Source: Sipunculus nudus (taxonomy: Eukaryota > Annelida > Sipuncula > Golfingiida > Sipunculidae). Taken from it: a stretch of DNA of 64,000 bases. Location of the stretch: NCBI GenBank assembly GCA_026874595.1, contig CM049308.1, positions 25,716,367 to 25,780,366 of the forward strand, given 5' to 3'. Below, one piece after another: positions 24,385 through 37,339 of the stretch. How positions within the stretch are numbered: the stretch's first letter is position 1; the number at the start of each line of letters is the position of its first letter. The notes under the pieces were generated by a model, which worked only from the letters and a program-made list of their open reading frames with translations, was not told the DNA's origin and did not search any database. A program made the translations under genes and the position numbers.

Positions 24385-25610
24385 AATCTGTCTCTTCAGG
24401 GATTTGCCTTGTTTGGTTTTCTCCAAGCAAAGTGTTCTTTGCTGGATTCTGGCAAAGAGTCGGCTTAGTAGGCGTTACCCGCCTTGTAGCGAGAGAGGTC
24501 ACCAGATCAAAATACTGAAGTGACATGTCCAGTATTTGGCTGAGGCGTCCTTCGTTGTGATCGGCACTGCAGCCATGATTATCTGAAGGGACATGCACAT
24601 CTACTCCAGCTGTAGAGGAAACCGCTTCTTCTAGAAAGAAACTTCAGCCCTGTTCTTGTAAATTAGCTCAGCCTGCCGGGAAATCACCAGCCATGGTGTC
24701 GAACTCTTCGGTACCAAGACCAAATGTTTCTGGTGTCCCACTCTGAGGTAACACAGCACCACTATGCTTGTCTTAATTTTGGAAATTCTGTCCTTGGTGA
24801 ACAAGCATTGTGGGACTTTCTTTGCCATCTGATGTCTTGCTCTGCTTGACAATTGCCGGTCTTTGTTCCAGTTGTTAAATCTATAAGAGGCTGGCAGTGG
24901 CAACTTAACATATAACTCGACACATTTTTTTCTGAATTCCGCAGTTGTCTGTTGAGATTTTCCTTTTTGTATGTTGTTACACCAGGCGGATTCTTTGCCA
25001 GGCAGCCTTTCACTGCGTGTAATATCAGTTTATCCGCTTCACACACAGCCTGCTCAGTTTGATTTCAGTACTGTCAGGTGTAGCCTCAGACCTTTTTCTG
25101 AACGACGCCGATAACACAAGCTTTCCTGCTTGGCCGAGAATTTACCACACTTTGGGATGTACATAATAACCCTCTGGTTGGCATGGAATAGATCAAGCAC
25201 AACACGAGTGCTTTCATCGAACAAAGCTTTCTTCTCACTAGGCAACAGAAGTCGACGACTATAATTTTTATTTGGGGCGGGGGGGGGGGGGGGTCTGACT
25301 GATACCTGTCCTTTAAATGTTCCAGTAGGTGAGCCACCTCATTAAGACTGTCACTACGGGTCAATTTGCATGTGACCATCTCCCCATTTCCATTCAATAC
25401 CAGATAGAGTGAACTACATTGTCTTTATAACTTTTTGGTCATTGCATTTACTACTCCTACATTTGATGCAATTTTTAATGTGTGATCGATGGAAAGAGTT
25501 GCGTCCCCAATCAGTGCTACTCATCTGATGGTCGCACAGATGTTTGTGTGCTGCAAAGTTCCGGAGAACCAGCCGCACCAGCGCATCATCGGACGCATCA
25601 TCTATACTTT
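24385..25610 (-). pseudogene. Decayed coding repeat, copy 2 of the inverted pair
   Basis: This is the reverse complement of 10008-11250. Open pieces on the minus strand are TRVVLDLFHANQRVIMYIPK (25054-25245), KLILHAVKGCLAKNPPGVTT through QPLIDLTTGTKTG (24762-25046) and CQNPAKNTLLGENQT (24350-24598). The two copies keep different parts open. A G tract at about 25276-25293 is specific to this copy. No family recognised. Confidence 0.55.
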
Positions 25611-25619
25611 CAGGAGGAA

Positions 25620-28389
25620 TACACAGTATATGATGGCTCTATTTGTCTCCTGAAGTAGGCACCAGGCTCCAACAGCTAGTGTCCTCCTAATGGTGATGTT
25701 ACTGAAATGGGCTCCAGCACGTGCAAAGGGTCGTCCGGTGATATGAGTACCCTGAAATACACAATAAATTGACGTCTGAATCTCACGCGTGAACTGCTGA
25801 AAAAAAGGGGAAAAAACAGGTTCCTGAGGTTGTACTCTCGGCAGGTTCTAAGCCTGGTCCATTAAGTCAAATCTGGCGATATCTTTTAATTTTTAAGAAA
25901 CCCATAATTTCATGGTCAGATTTGTGGAATTTTTTTTAAACACCAAAACTTTTGATGCACCGCATACCTCAGAAACTTTTTTTTTACAAATATATGAAAA
26001 AGTTTACTGACATCGTTTAATTTAAGGAAAATACTGTTAACGTCTGGTATTAGCGCCCACTTCCGATGGCCACTGGCTTAACCATCGGCAAAATTTTTAT
26101 TATATTAAAACGGAAATAAATTATAAAAAGAAAAAAAAGGACTCTACACTTTGTATATCATTCTGTGCAGGTGATCGGGTGTTGGTCACAGCGTGTTTAA
26201 TGTTCTGAGTGGTTGGCAATGTGGTTGTGACATTCGTTGGTTAGTTTTGTTGTGTTGGTTCAGCGCTGGTATCTTCTGTTCTGGACGATGTTTGTTGAAT
26301 GTTTTGGCAGTACAGATCAAACACCTTCTGGTATGGATCATACTATATCACCTTCTCTACGTTTGTGTCTGAGATGTTGCACTTGGTGGAAATTGGCATG
26401 AACCCTGCATCCCGATATTTGCTGACACCAATTCCAAGTGGCCGAAGTGAATACATAGTTTCGGTGTTGCTCGGTACTGCTTCCTACAGTACGTCGCACC
26501 GGTAATGTTTTTCACCATCCCAGATTTCTTTACTGGCAGGCTGCGAAGTATTGGGAAACCTCTGTAGCCCTAAGTTTTAGTGTCCTCGAACAGTACCTGT
26601 TGGTCACTGCCAGTCGTCGGAGAAGCATTATTTCCTTGATTATCAAGTTTCTTTATGGATCAATAGTCCTGGTTTTCTTAGGGTGACTACAATTCAATGA
26701 TGGCTTGTCTCTAAACATGGAGCACATTCCTCTTTTGGTAAATATATTCCCTACCCACAGCCTTTACCAAACAGATGCCGATAAAATTAAATCAGTGTGC
26801 ATAGAAAAGCAACATTTATACAAACACAGCTTTTAATGTTACCAAGTTTTGAAAAAAAAAACTGATTTCTTTCGTAACACAAAAAGATTTGTGCACTGTT
26901 TCATCTTTGCAGATTTATTAATGCATTATTAATTATCAGTACTCTGCAAGCCTCTTAGGTATATTTACACCAAAATAGCAGTTGACCTTACTCTTTAACA
27001 AGCTATTTATATCCTGTGTGAAACACACCCATCCGTGGAATGGACTTCGTGCTAATTCATGGACATAAATGGGTTATGGATTCACAGTTTTTGGCAATGT
27101 AGTCTCGGCCAAGACTGAAGGGAAAGTCACATCAGTCGTGAAAAAAGCCTTGCGAAAACGAAAAGCAGATTTTGGTGTCGCGCAAAAATATAAAGCGAGA
27201 GTGTTGATTAGATAAATGTGTGAATATGTCTCATATTTTGGAATTTACATTTACTTACATATGTATTATCTGAAGTCTTGAAAAATAGTGCTGTCTTGGC
27301 CTCGTCACAGGACTGTTCAGAGATAAAATATCTCTGAAGTGTATGGAAACAGTGGTAGAAAACAGTGTGTGAAGTTCAACTACCTTTTTCCTGCTGGTGT
27401 AAATGTTGTTTTGGTATTTAACAATCTCAGTCCATCTTGCACCGATATTCCGGATTTATCTTGCTTTAAAGCGGCTTTCTACGGTACGGTAGCCCTTTTA
27501 TTTGGCCGGAAGGGCCACACCACAATTGCAGCAGAAAGACATTTAGTTTCAGAACCAAACTGAATTTTTAATACAATCACCATAGAATATAGCAATCATA
27601 TAAATATTCATGATTTACAAGTTGGTCAATTGTAAACTTCATATTCATGCATTTTTAATAATAATCCTTTTTTAATTGGCATGCTGAAAGATTCAATAGA
27701 ATATCCGTATATATCCTTATATATTTTTCCGAATACAATACGGATACGTACATATGACTCGAAGTGCTGCAATGAGTATTCTGCTGACAAAATAAGCTAA
27801 TTCGATTATAAGGTCAGCTGCTTATAAGATTCTATATCCCCTTGATTATGAAGACACCTGCGCAATGTGGCCTATTGCTCCTGATATTTTAATATTCATG
27901 AACATTTTTGACAATCTCTTTGCATGACTTCCCTTGTATTAATGTCAGTTTTCATACCTTGTGGTAATAAGAGCTTGAGTAGAAGTGATAAAGTACGAAG
28001 ATTCAAAATTGTTTAGGCTTTAGAGGTCATTATAGCACAATTTAAGCAGATGGGCAGTCAAAGTGGGGGAACCATTTTTTATTATATTGAGTGTTTGGTT
28101 AGAGAGGTGACACGGTGATGGGCCAAGTAATGCTTATAATATCGTTCACCCGGTGAAAACATTTTGTCAACTGCCTGCAGGCGTGAGGGTCAAACGCCTT
28201 GGATAAATCAAGAAATACACTTAAATGACAGCTAAAATGCATATTTAATTTTATAAAAACTTTTTGATTGAAAATTTTTTAATGGAAATAGTATTTATTT
28301 ACTTTTTTATTTTTCTATACAACTTATAATATATATACGGTAGAGCACTATCACCGCGATGTATTGAATTCACGTTATGTGAACAATAC

Positions 28390-28390
<1 letters not shown>
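25620..28390. other. Gene-free stretch
   Basis: I see no supportable exon, RNA or delimited repeat. The plus frames at 26299-26505 and 27339-27563 lack splice sites or recognisable domains. Composition is AT-rich throughout. Confidence 0.4.

Positions 28391-28393
<3 letters not shown>

Positions 28394-28432
<39 letters not shown>
28394..28432. repeat. (TA)n microsatellite
   Basis: About 19 TA units. Confidence 0.95.
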
Positions 28433-28437
<5 letters not shown>

Positions 28438-28559
28438 TTGTTAAAACGATCAGCTGTGACGCTGAATTTTACGATGGTAAGCATCTGTCTGTTTGTCACA
28501 ACTCTACGGTCCACAATTTTGCAGCAATTGCTTTCAAACCGACACAGCTGGTAGACAAT

Positions 28560-29200
28560 TATGTCCTGGAACCCTTTTGTTTTTGGTCTATTCAGGTCAA
28601 AGGTCCAAGTTCATCAAGAAACTTTTTTCTATTAGCATCGTAACTTCGTCAATATTAGTCCTTGATCTTTTGTCAGTATGTCTCTGTATGTCAGGTGTCG
28701 TTAATTTCGCTTGCTCCCTGGTTCTTGCGCCTCACCTTTAGCGTACTACACAGTTTTGCAGGAATCATTTTGTAACTGGTTCATCTTCTGTCTTACACTA
28801 ATATTATAATTTTCCGGATATAGCCGTTAGGAGGCGCTGCTCTCGAACCTCCCTAACATATCATGTTTTGCCATATCTCCAAAAATATAGACCTCAATTA
28901 CATAAACTATAGCTTATTTTCTTCTCCCGAGTCTTCTCCATGACCTTGATAAAAATCTTCTGGTCTCAATCTTATGTCACTTTGACTATATGCCTGTCTG
29001 GTTGTCAGCTGTCTCAGTTTCTCCTGCTTTTTGGTTCATGCGTCTTACATATAACATTCTTAAGTCCTCAGTTGTGCTGGAGTCACTTTGTAACTTGCAT
29101 ATATCGTTTGTCTTCAAGATTTCTGGAACTCCCATGTGAATTGTCTGAATAGGTCAAAGGTTAAGGTCATCAAACACGTCAAAATCTTGTTTCCCTAATA
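28560..29200. repeat. Diverged tandem units with GGTCAAAGGT words
   Basis: GGTCAAAGGTCCAAGTTCATCAAG (28590) resembles GGTCAAAGGTTAAGGTCATCAA (29152), and the CTGTATGTCAGGTGTC and CTGGTTGTCAGCTGTC stretches also pair. This looks like an old two-unit copy of the same general repeat style as the hairpin-ended elements, but its ends cannot be fixed. Confidence 0.35.
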
Positions 29201-29495
29201 AATATGACAGTATATTTATCCTATCTTCACAAGCAATGGCTCATTTTCTCCCTCTTCTTCATTGCACGTTCATCCGACAATTTAAGTCATTTCCGGCTAG
29301 GGCTCGTCCTAAGGTCATCTAGTTGTTTTGTTTAGTTGTGTGTGTTTGCCACGACTTGCTAAAGATTTGTTCACACTGTTATTATATAAATTATTATCAA
29401 ATGGTTTAAGCATTCAGTTTTATCATTTCATCGTAACAATGGGGTAAGGGTTTATAGAAGTACGCAAATATCAATACAGAACACATACACTTATT

Positions 29496-31414
29496 CAGGC
29501 CTTGCCTTTTGAGGAGAGCGATCGCTCCCGCGCGCCATCGCTCGCCTAAAACAGACTTTAGGAGAGCTAATAATCGCTCTCCTGGCATTCAGAGCCTTCC
29601 AAAATTTTTTTTGGATCTCAAACGATTGGGCAGGTACGGGTACTTGAATTAGAAGACGGTTGCAGCCAAGCAGTGCCGTTACACGTATTGAACAACCTCC
29701 CGGTATTTTGATGCAAGACATGTTGTTAGCTGGACGATTTGTTTGCTTGATGGAACCGCCTGACCAGCTGAGAGGGTATACTATCGACCTCAACTTGACG
29801 AAATGCCGCCTGGTGCCTTGAAATCTGTATGAATTTGTTTAAATTTTTGTAATATTCAATGAAGAAACACGCGAGTCAAAATTATAATTAAGAATTATAT
29901 ACATTGACCGCAAGTCCGGCCTCAATTACAATGGAATATCTGTTAACAGAAGAACGATTTTAACCGGAACTGTCACTTCCGACCGTCACAGATTCTCTTC
30001 AGTCCAAAACTTTTATGACATATGAAAACGTGACAACTTAAAAGTGAATTTAGTTAATTTCTTGTAGTTGTCGTGCGAATAATCTTACACGCTGCCACAA
30101 CTGCGGAATCCATGACTGCGTCTGGTCTAGACGGAGATCGTCATTAGGCCTATTCAATTGTTTTCTGCGCATGTCTTATGTTCTTTATAATATTCGGGCG
30201 CTATTGGATACATTTGTCACATGCTTTAATTTGAATAGGAATTCCCTCATGTCAATATTCGCATGTGCAAGCCTTAGTCGTCCCGGGACTTCTGTGAATG
30301 TTGTATGTTCACGCAACCGACGCTTTCGGCAGTTAGGCCCTATGTCAGTATGTGACATGAATTCCCACCGTTGAAGAGCAAGTTGCAAAACATGTCAAAC
30401 CCGCTTAAAGCGCAAGTTAGGTCTATTTATAATTATTGTTTTCTGAAATGAAGCTTGGCAGTTTCTGCAGTTGACATTTGTCGAACGATATATGAACTGA
30501 TAATACGCGTTTTTAGCGATGGTCAACTGACACATGGCACCACGAAAAAATGTACACTTAGACGCGGCTATCTGATATATTTATTTAGATTAACAAACGG
30601 GGTAACAGGTACTAGATGCAATATATTCGTACAGATTTTTTAAAATATATATATATATATATTGTATTTTATTGACTGTATCATCGACTTTTTATTGAAC
30701 CAAGAAGAAGAATGAACAGATCGACATTGGCACGTGTTTTTCCGTCAAACCTACTAAATAATAAAGATTTAGCACAGAGGCCATACATGTCGATTCATAT
30801 ACCATTTGATATACCTATAATTCAACACTTGTGGTATTATCTTCTCCTCTTCTTATAATAATTTCTTTCTTATCTTTTTTTTTTGTTAAGACTTTTCGTA
30901 TATGTTAAAGGGCCAATTAACTGAAGTATCCCCGGGACTCATCAGTTGATGAGATTTCATGCGGCCCAACTTCAACAAAACTATCTCAAATAAATATTTG
31001 TTTGTAAATATTTAATTTTTTTAATAATGTATTCTGAAATATATGTGTAATAATGCCATCACAACCAAAATATTTTAGTAATTAGTGCATAAAAATACAA
31101 ATTATGCTGTTAGTAAATGATCATGGAATTTTTTTTTGTAAACATTTAAATTATGGTTATTAGTTATATATTACAATATAAGTTATTAGTTATATATTAC
31201 AATATAAGTTAATCTGTTGACCTTATGGGTAAACACTTTTCACCTGTTACTGCACAGAAAGGTAAATTATACCCTACTGAACTATATAATGATATATTCA
31301 TGAATTAGAGGGGAAATTTAAACTCTTTAATTTCAGGCAAGTGAACCCACTCGCCTTAACTCTATGAGGGGAGTGATTTTTCACTCCCGTGCCTTTTTCA
31401 AAAGGCAAGGCCTG
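29496..31414. mobile_element. 1.9-kb TIR element with 6-bp target duplication
   Basis: The left end is CAGGCCTTGCCTTTTGA and the right end is its reverse complement (TCAAAAGGCAAGGCCTG). Both are flanked by CTTATT (29490-29495 and 31415-31420). Inside the left end lies a short palindromic GGAGAGCGATCGCTCC, and inside the right end GGGAGTGATTTTTCACTCCC, so each terminus can fold. The minus-strand frame 29491-29793 has no transposase motif. Probably non-autonomous. The 6-bp duplication matches the element at 4105-5049, though the TIRs differ. Confidence 0.75.
31147..31208. repeat. Two tandem copies of a 26-bp AT-rich unit
   Basis: TTAGTTATATATTACAATATAAG occurs twice in tandem within the TIR element. 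Confidence 0.8.
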
Positions 31415-31420
31415 CTTATT

Positions 31421-34080
31421 GGTATCATTTTGTTTGCCTAATATTACAATTCCACTCAATCTCAGACAATCGCCCTGGTTGAGATTTTAGGAAATATAAG
31501 ATTCCACAAATTATTACAGACATTAACAGACTGATGGATAAACCAACATCCCAGGTCCTCGCTATAGCACAGTTGATTGAAGCTCAGATCTAATTATATT
31601 TTGGAGAGAAGAATCTTTATGAATAAAAACATAAATTATGAAGAATCTTTATAAATAAAACATATATTTAATAATATTCCTTATGTACTAATGTATGATA
31701 TAATTCAATGAAAAGAAATATGAATGACAACACAAGAGAAAATGTACTTCTACTAATTATATTGATTTTTATGTTTCATGGGCACGTCATGTGGAATCTT
31801 CTTTTTTTCACAAGAGTCATATACAAATGCTGAAATCATCCCATTTTGTGAAACATCAACATTACGTAATACTTTCCTAGGCTTTTAAGGCTGCGGCACC
31901 AGCAATAATAGGAAGCTTGGTTTTAGTGACTCTTGCAATTTTCTTTCATGAAATATTGGTAATAACATTATTCAATAAATGAACGAAATTATACTTGACA
32001 CTCAGTGGAAACAAGTCAATCTAAAATATTCCAGCGTGGGTTTGTTAGTAACACGTCGTTCGTGGAACATCCAGGCCATTGAAATGTACAACCCCAACTT
32101 GTAAGTTTCAAGGTCACAGCTAGTTGTGTTTACCTGATCAGCAGGACTTCTTATCCCCCCCCCCCCCCCCCCCGAGTTCAAAGAATATTTCCAGAATGGC
32201 AGACTCACTAGTGGTTCCAAAGAGGACCCCAAAGCAACGGTTGCCGAAACCACCATGGAACCCTGCACCATCTAAATGCTTCATGATTTATCCGTTCCAC
32301 ACCAGCGAAGGAGACAAGATTATTGTCGGACTTTTAGTACCTAACATTTTCCGATTCGTCCATTCTCATGAAAACAGTACCCCGTCCCGACTACCGATAG
32401 ATATATTTTGCTGAAATCAAAATTCCTTCAATAGTTTAATGTTGATTAAATGTTTTAAAATGAAAATCAGATTAAAGAAGTGGGCAGATAGTTATGCCTA
32501 CTTAACTGGGAACAAATTTAACTTCTGGCAGATTAGCCCTAGTGGCCAATCGGATTATGTTACATAAAATAAATTGCCAGTAGGCCCCATGACGAATGCT
32601 TCTGTTGTCTCCAGCTCCATCATTTCCTAATTGGAGAACATCCCCTCTGTAGGCATTGGCCAAGATTTTAGCTGTTGCATCTTATATGTAGAGGTCCATC
32701 TCCTGTTGAAACTGTGTACATTTGAACATGGTCACAATAATATGTTCCCAGTGTAATGATGTCGCAAACAGGTATGCTGCAATTTGTCCAGACATGATTC
32801 GGAAGAGATCAGTGATGGTTTGTTGATTAACTTGCTGTGAAAATTTAGTTTTGCTGAATTAACATGTATCATGTCAAAATTTCTTTATATGACCCAATCT
32901 GCAAGTTTATAACCACATTAATAATATGAATTTGAGGAAAACCCTGTGGTGATGGTTTGGGGTCAGGAGTGTCAAACTGTTTAAAGATAGTATTTCTTGA
33001 GCATTTAACATTTTTTGTCCGCTATGCGCTGGTACATCAAGGGTCGTTCTGACTATCTGAGTGTCAGACAAAATGAATATACATGTAGGAGAGCTGAACA
33101 TCTCTGAAACCTGGATAATTTAATCAATTCATCTGATTGGTCATTAACGTTTTAAAACAGAACACTGCCGACTGGTATAAAATCTTTAAGCTGGCTTAAG
33201 GCATAACACCTTAAAGAATTAAGGAATGAACCCCTTGTTTGATTTGTCGACTAAAAATAAGTTTAATCTTTGCTTGGTCAAGAATTATTTCGAAGTCTTC
33301 ATGATGGATGAAGATGTCTTTTAACTGGAATGCAATATTGTTTTTTTTATATAAATATAACGTCTTTTAATTAAAATTCCTCACACATTGTATATCCCGT
33401 TATTTGGTCACAAGGTACAATGTATCCCCAAAACTTTTAAGTACGTTTTCCATGCCATTCATTTCCTACTAGTGTCTTCCAAACAGCTACATCTTTGCGA
33501 ACTAAGGATTATCACTTCAATCCAACAGCATTAAGTCTGCCTCTAAATCTAAAAGAACCTGTTTAGGAAATCTGAATGTATAGTTACAGTTCTTCAAATG
33601 AATCTATAAAGACTTTGGCTTTATGGGCATCAAACATTATTATTTTAGCATAGTTTCACCCAGACCATGTTTTGCAATAAAGGAAAAACACCAGCTACAA
33701 ACCAGTGAAAAAGTTTAACGGAAATAAGGTCATTATAATATTACCAGTATATTTTGTTTTCCCGCAGACGAAACAGAAAATTTACACCATTCTGTTGGCC
33801 TGGCTAGAATAGCGCTCAGTATAATGCATACCTCCATTAAGGCAAAAAAAAAAAAACAAATAGATCTGTTCTGCACCAACATTTAAATAGAGCTTTTCCT
33901 GCCCAGCGTGCTAGCCCATCACAAATGTTGATGGAAATTAGCACTTTCTGTATAATCCTGCTAACCCAAAGACAAATCATGTTTTGCCTTTATGTACAAC
34001 CAGAATATTATATTTCCAAAACATGCCTGTAAATATGTATTTTTGAATTATAAAGGATTATTGTCATTCCAGTACTTGCC
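31421..34080. other. Gene-poor stretch with partial copies of dispersed repeats
   Basis: 31965-32040 (CAATAAATGAACGAAATTATACTTGACACTCAGTGGAAAC) resembles 597-660 of the first dispersed element. 32053-32140 resembles 2546-2650. A C tract lies at 32155-32174. The plus frame starting at 32196 (MADSLVVPKRTPKQRLPK) is coding-like for about 50 codons but has no recognised domain. Nothing else was supported. Confidence 0.45.
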
Positions 34081-34082
34081 CC

Positions 34083-34083
<1 letters not shown>

Positions 34084-34164
<81 letters not shown>
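34084..34164. repeat. (AAT)n(TA)n compound microsatellite
   Basis: About 13 AAT units are followed by about 20 TA units. Confidence 0.97.
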
Positions 34165-34166
<2 letters not shown>

Positions 34167-34381
34167 AGGACACTCCACATGTATGGACAATGATAAAGGT
34201 TATATAGGTGGAGTGAACATAGTTTAAGCTGCATCTTATTCTTAATAACATTTTTTTTTTCGTTCCTTCTGATATATCAGGACTGCTACGATATTTCGTA
34301 AGAACATATTCAAGGCCGAGTATGGCCCGGGTCCCCCGGTGTGTAATTCTGTGCCTTGTTCCAAGGCAAGATTAAAGTCTT

Positions 34382-34620
34382 TTGCTAACAACAGGTAAAG
34401 CCCAAGTCCCATATAGGTGCCGAATCAACACGGATCACATCAGGCACGATCCAGCGTGTGAACCGTGTGGCCGCCTTGCTGGTCCGCGGCGATCCCTGTT
34501 GGTCCTGGTAGGTCCGGGAAGGTCCGTGACGGTGCGGGTAGATGGCGACATCCGGGATGGTCCGTATAGCCGCCGTTAACGGAGCCGGCACTTTCCGGGA
34601 CTGCCGTGTTCATCCGTGCA
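34382..34620. other. GC-rich patch with repeated GGTCCG words
   Basis: GGTCCG occurs at least five times between about 34480 and 34565, with CCTGTTGGTCCTGGTAGG. Base composition is far above the flanks. It lies at the 3' side of the MULE fragment and may be part of the same element. Frames on both strands are open because the patch is stop-poor. Confidence 0.4.
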
Positions 34621-35038
34621 TATATGGGACTGGGTGCCTTAATGGAAATATTGGCCCTTTTCACGCGGCTTTGTATACTGTTGTGCCATCCTTCGCAGTC
34701 GTTGTTTGTTCTCACACTCTGCATGAATCCGGACCAGGCGGCTTGGTGCAGGTAGGAAAGGCAACGCCTGCACGCGTCTGCAGGTTTTGTGCAATAGGTT
34801 GTCGCGTTTGCATCTGTAACCCGAGGCTCTGCACGTTCCTCCAAACGCGTTGGGTCCTGTGGAACGCGCACCCTTTCAACTGCACACTGGGCATTACCTT
34901 ACTTAAAGCGTTCCATGCAGCCTTCTCGAAGTCGAGCCTTATCTGTTCTAGGCAAGAGGTCCGCGGCAGCGATACAATCAGGTGTCTAAACAGGTCAACG
35001 TAGTCTTTTTCACCCTTCCGTGACACTCTCAGTGACAT
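34600..35038 (-). pseudogene. MULE-type transposase fragment
   Basis: The minus strand from 35038 reads SRKGEKDYVDLFRHLI, IRLDFEKAAWNALSKVMPS, QLKGCAFHRTQRVWRNVQSL and GLQ, then after a frameshift near 34760 FMQSVRTNNDCEGWHNSIQ. This is the core of the MULE transposase domain: a D-F-E-x-A motif (a catalytic acid region), the CxFH-x-TQ-x-VWR block and the RTNN-(D)-x-EGWH block. Most of the spacer between the last two blocks is deleted. No TIRs were delimited. The upstream zinc-finger part is absent. Confidence 0.8.
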
Positions 35039-35287
35039 TCAGTTGTCTTGTTTTCCATTCATGATTTTCTTTGAAATCAAGAAAACAGTTTTGTCTGAGT
35101 GTTCTTGTAATATAAGTCTTTCGCGGAAATTAATCTGTGTTTTCAAAGCTTCTTTCTTTTCTGTTGTTGTCCTCACTTCATTCAGATGAAACTCATTGTC
35201 TTGCAGTGATTACTAGAGTCCAAAATGTATCATATCAGCAGTCAGTTTCATTTTTTATCCGGTAATATCTTAATCTTCTTTGCGTTT

Positions 35288-35795
35288 AGAGGGGCCCAAT
35301 CACCGATAAAGCATGTAGAAATAACACGAAAAATAGCTTCTTCCCTTTAAAAACAAATCTGTACCTGCCAAAAATCTGCCTTGTAACTGTGTGCTTACTC
35401 CTGTAAACGATTGTTAAAAACAGTGTATCGGGCGCGATCAAAGGTGTCGATATAAACACAGCGCGTGTGCATCGCGGAGCCATTACACGTGTCAATCAGG
35501 AGATGCCTCGACTGACTTGGCCAAAAAAATGTAATACAAGTTCCCGCTGGCATAACATCACGTGTTGAGGTTCATATTGGGACCTACAGTCACGTGGTCT
35601 TGTTATGGTAAACAGACTCACGTGGACTGTGATTACTAACACGAGGAGCCATAACAAGGTGTTAAACAGCTGTGTGCGAGGTACTGAGACTGTGTGCTGG
35701 AACGGTTTTCCTGGGAAACGTTTTTTTTCTAAAGCAAAACTGAACTGATAGTTTGAAATAATAGGCATAGTTTTGTCCTGATTATGTCCCTGTAA
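35288..35795. repeat. Dispersed repeat, copy 2 (GGGGCCCAATCACC family)
   Basis: Direct-orientation copy of 12917-13395, lying just after the MULE fragment. Shared words include GGGGCCCAATCACC, CTTCTTCCCTTTAAAA, ATCTGTACCTG, CGGGCGCGAT and TCAGGAGATGCC. This copy has a roughly 30-bp insertion (TTGTTAAAAACAGTGTA) before the CGGGCGCGAT word. Confidence 0.75.
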
Positions 35796-36539
35796 ACTCT
35801 CTGTTTCAGTCCATATGCGTCTTGTCTGTTTTTCCATGTTTTCCATTCGTTCATAGAAGGATGCGTACTGAGGGAGCAGATGATTTTGATTTTCTTCCGC
35901 TGGCAGGCTGTCAAGCCATCACATGTTATATTATACGCGTACATAAGGTATTTCTCATTTGCCAAGGTGATGGCGTTGGGCCTTAGTCTAAGTGATCCAG
36001 GATCACAAACACTCTGGCAGTTTATTATAAGTTACAGTTGCCTCTGTTTCTTTTCTGAATTCTTCTGTTTCAGTGAAATATCTCCCACAAGGTAGTTGGT
36101 CGCCTGCCAAAGCTTTACACTGGATGGTATCATTTTGGCTGTTGTGGAATCCACTGTTGCTCCCTCAAGCAAGGATGTCAACACATCATCATCAACACAT
36201 CATCATCAATCATATATCTTCAGGGAATGGGCTCTCTCTCTGCATCAGTGTTTGGGGGTCAAATTCTGTTTTCTTTAGAAGCCTTACCATACTGCAATTG
36301 TGCTGATTAAAGTTCAGTATATGTTAGCAGTGTTCTACAACTGTCCAGTATAGAGATGTAAACAATTTGGAAAATATATCTAGGGCTCTACAACCAGCAA
36401 TGATATGACGGGTTAATATACCTTTCGCAAAACTGATGCCAATAGTTGTTATTGAGGTTCCAAGAACTGTTTGTAAAAATTCTTTGTTGATGAAAGCGGT
36501 GCATGCTGTGTGTGGAGTGCGTGCTTTTTGGCTGTTTCT

Positions 36540-37070
36540 CATCAACATATGTGTCACCATGCTGTCACAGTTTGGCAAACCTAAACTTCCAGTGGTAAAC
36601 AGTTCCAGTTCATGGAGACACCGTCCTTTACGTTCACATCAAACCAGGTTGGATCACTAAAGACGGCAGATGAGTCCTGGTGCTTCACACACAAACTAAG
36701 AGCTCTGTCCTTCTCAGACAAAAACATAAACACACTTCTCATCAACATATGTGTCACCATGCTGTTATGTTACACCATGCAAACCTAAACCACCTGTTTT
36801 AAACAGTTCCTTGTCACTGAGACACCGTCCTTAACATTCACATCAAACCAGGTTGGTTCACTAGAGACGACAGTTGAGTCCTGGTGCTGCACACATTTTA
36901 AGAGCTCTGTCCTCTGACAGTAACATATGTGTAACCGTGCTGTCACAGTTTGTCAGACCTAAACCACCTGTGTTAAACAGTTCCTGCTCATGGAGACACC
37001 GTCCTTAACATTCCCATCAAACAAGGTTGGTTCACTAAAGACGACAAATGAGTCTTAATGCTGCACACAC
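36540..37070. repeat. Three diverged tandem units (GGAGACACCGTCCTT)
   Basis: CATATGTGTCACCATGCTGTCACAG, AAACAGTTCC...GAGACACCGTCCTT and CATCAAACCAGGTTGG recur in the same order near 36545-36660, 36745-36870 and 36925-37040. Spacing is roughly 180-200 bp. A (CATCAT)-rich patch precedes at 36182-36212. The minus frame at 37078-37335 just beyond has no recognised domain. Confidence 0.6.
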
Positions 37071-37339
37071 AGTTGATTCACTCTTTCCTGTTTAGGGCTG
37101 ATGCCGTGTCTGTGCGCTTCGAGCCCTGTCCATCTCTGAGAGATGTGCTATCAAACTTTTTTTTCAGTTGGTCAGGCTTCTTAATCTGACACGGATATTT
37201 GAACCCTTGGTACGCGTCATGCTGGCGACCAGAACATAATGGAAGAGCCTGTAGCTCTGCTAGCCATTGACCATTTTTTTCATTGTCTCTGTAATAGTTT
37301 GCTTGCTGCTTCGAACTTCGGTCATGCTTTGTCACTTCC

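Noticed and set aside
34385..34591. Open frames on both strands in the GC-rich patch
   Set aside because: Stop-poor composition; no similarity and no constraint visible.
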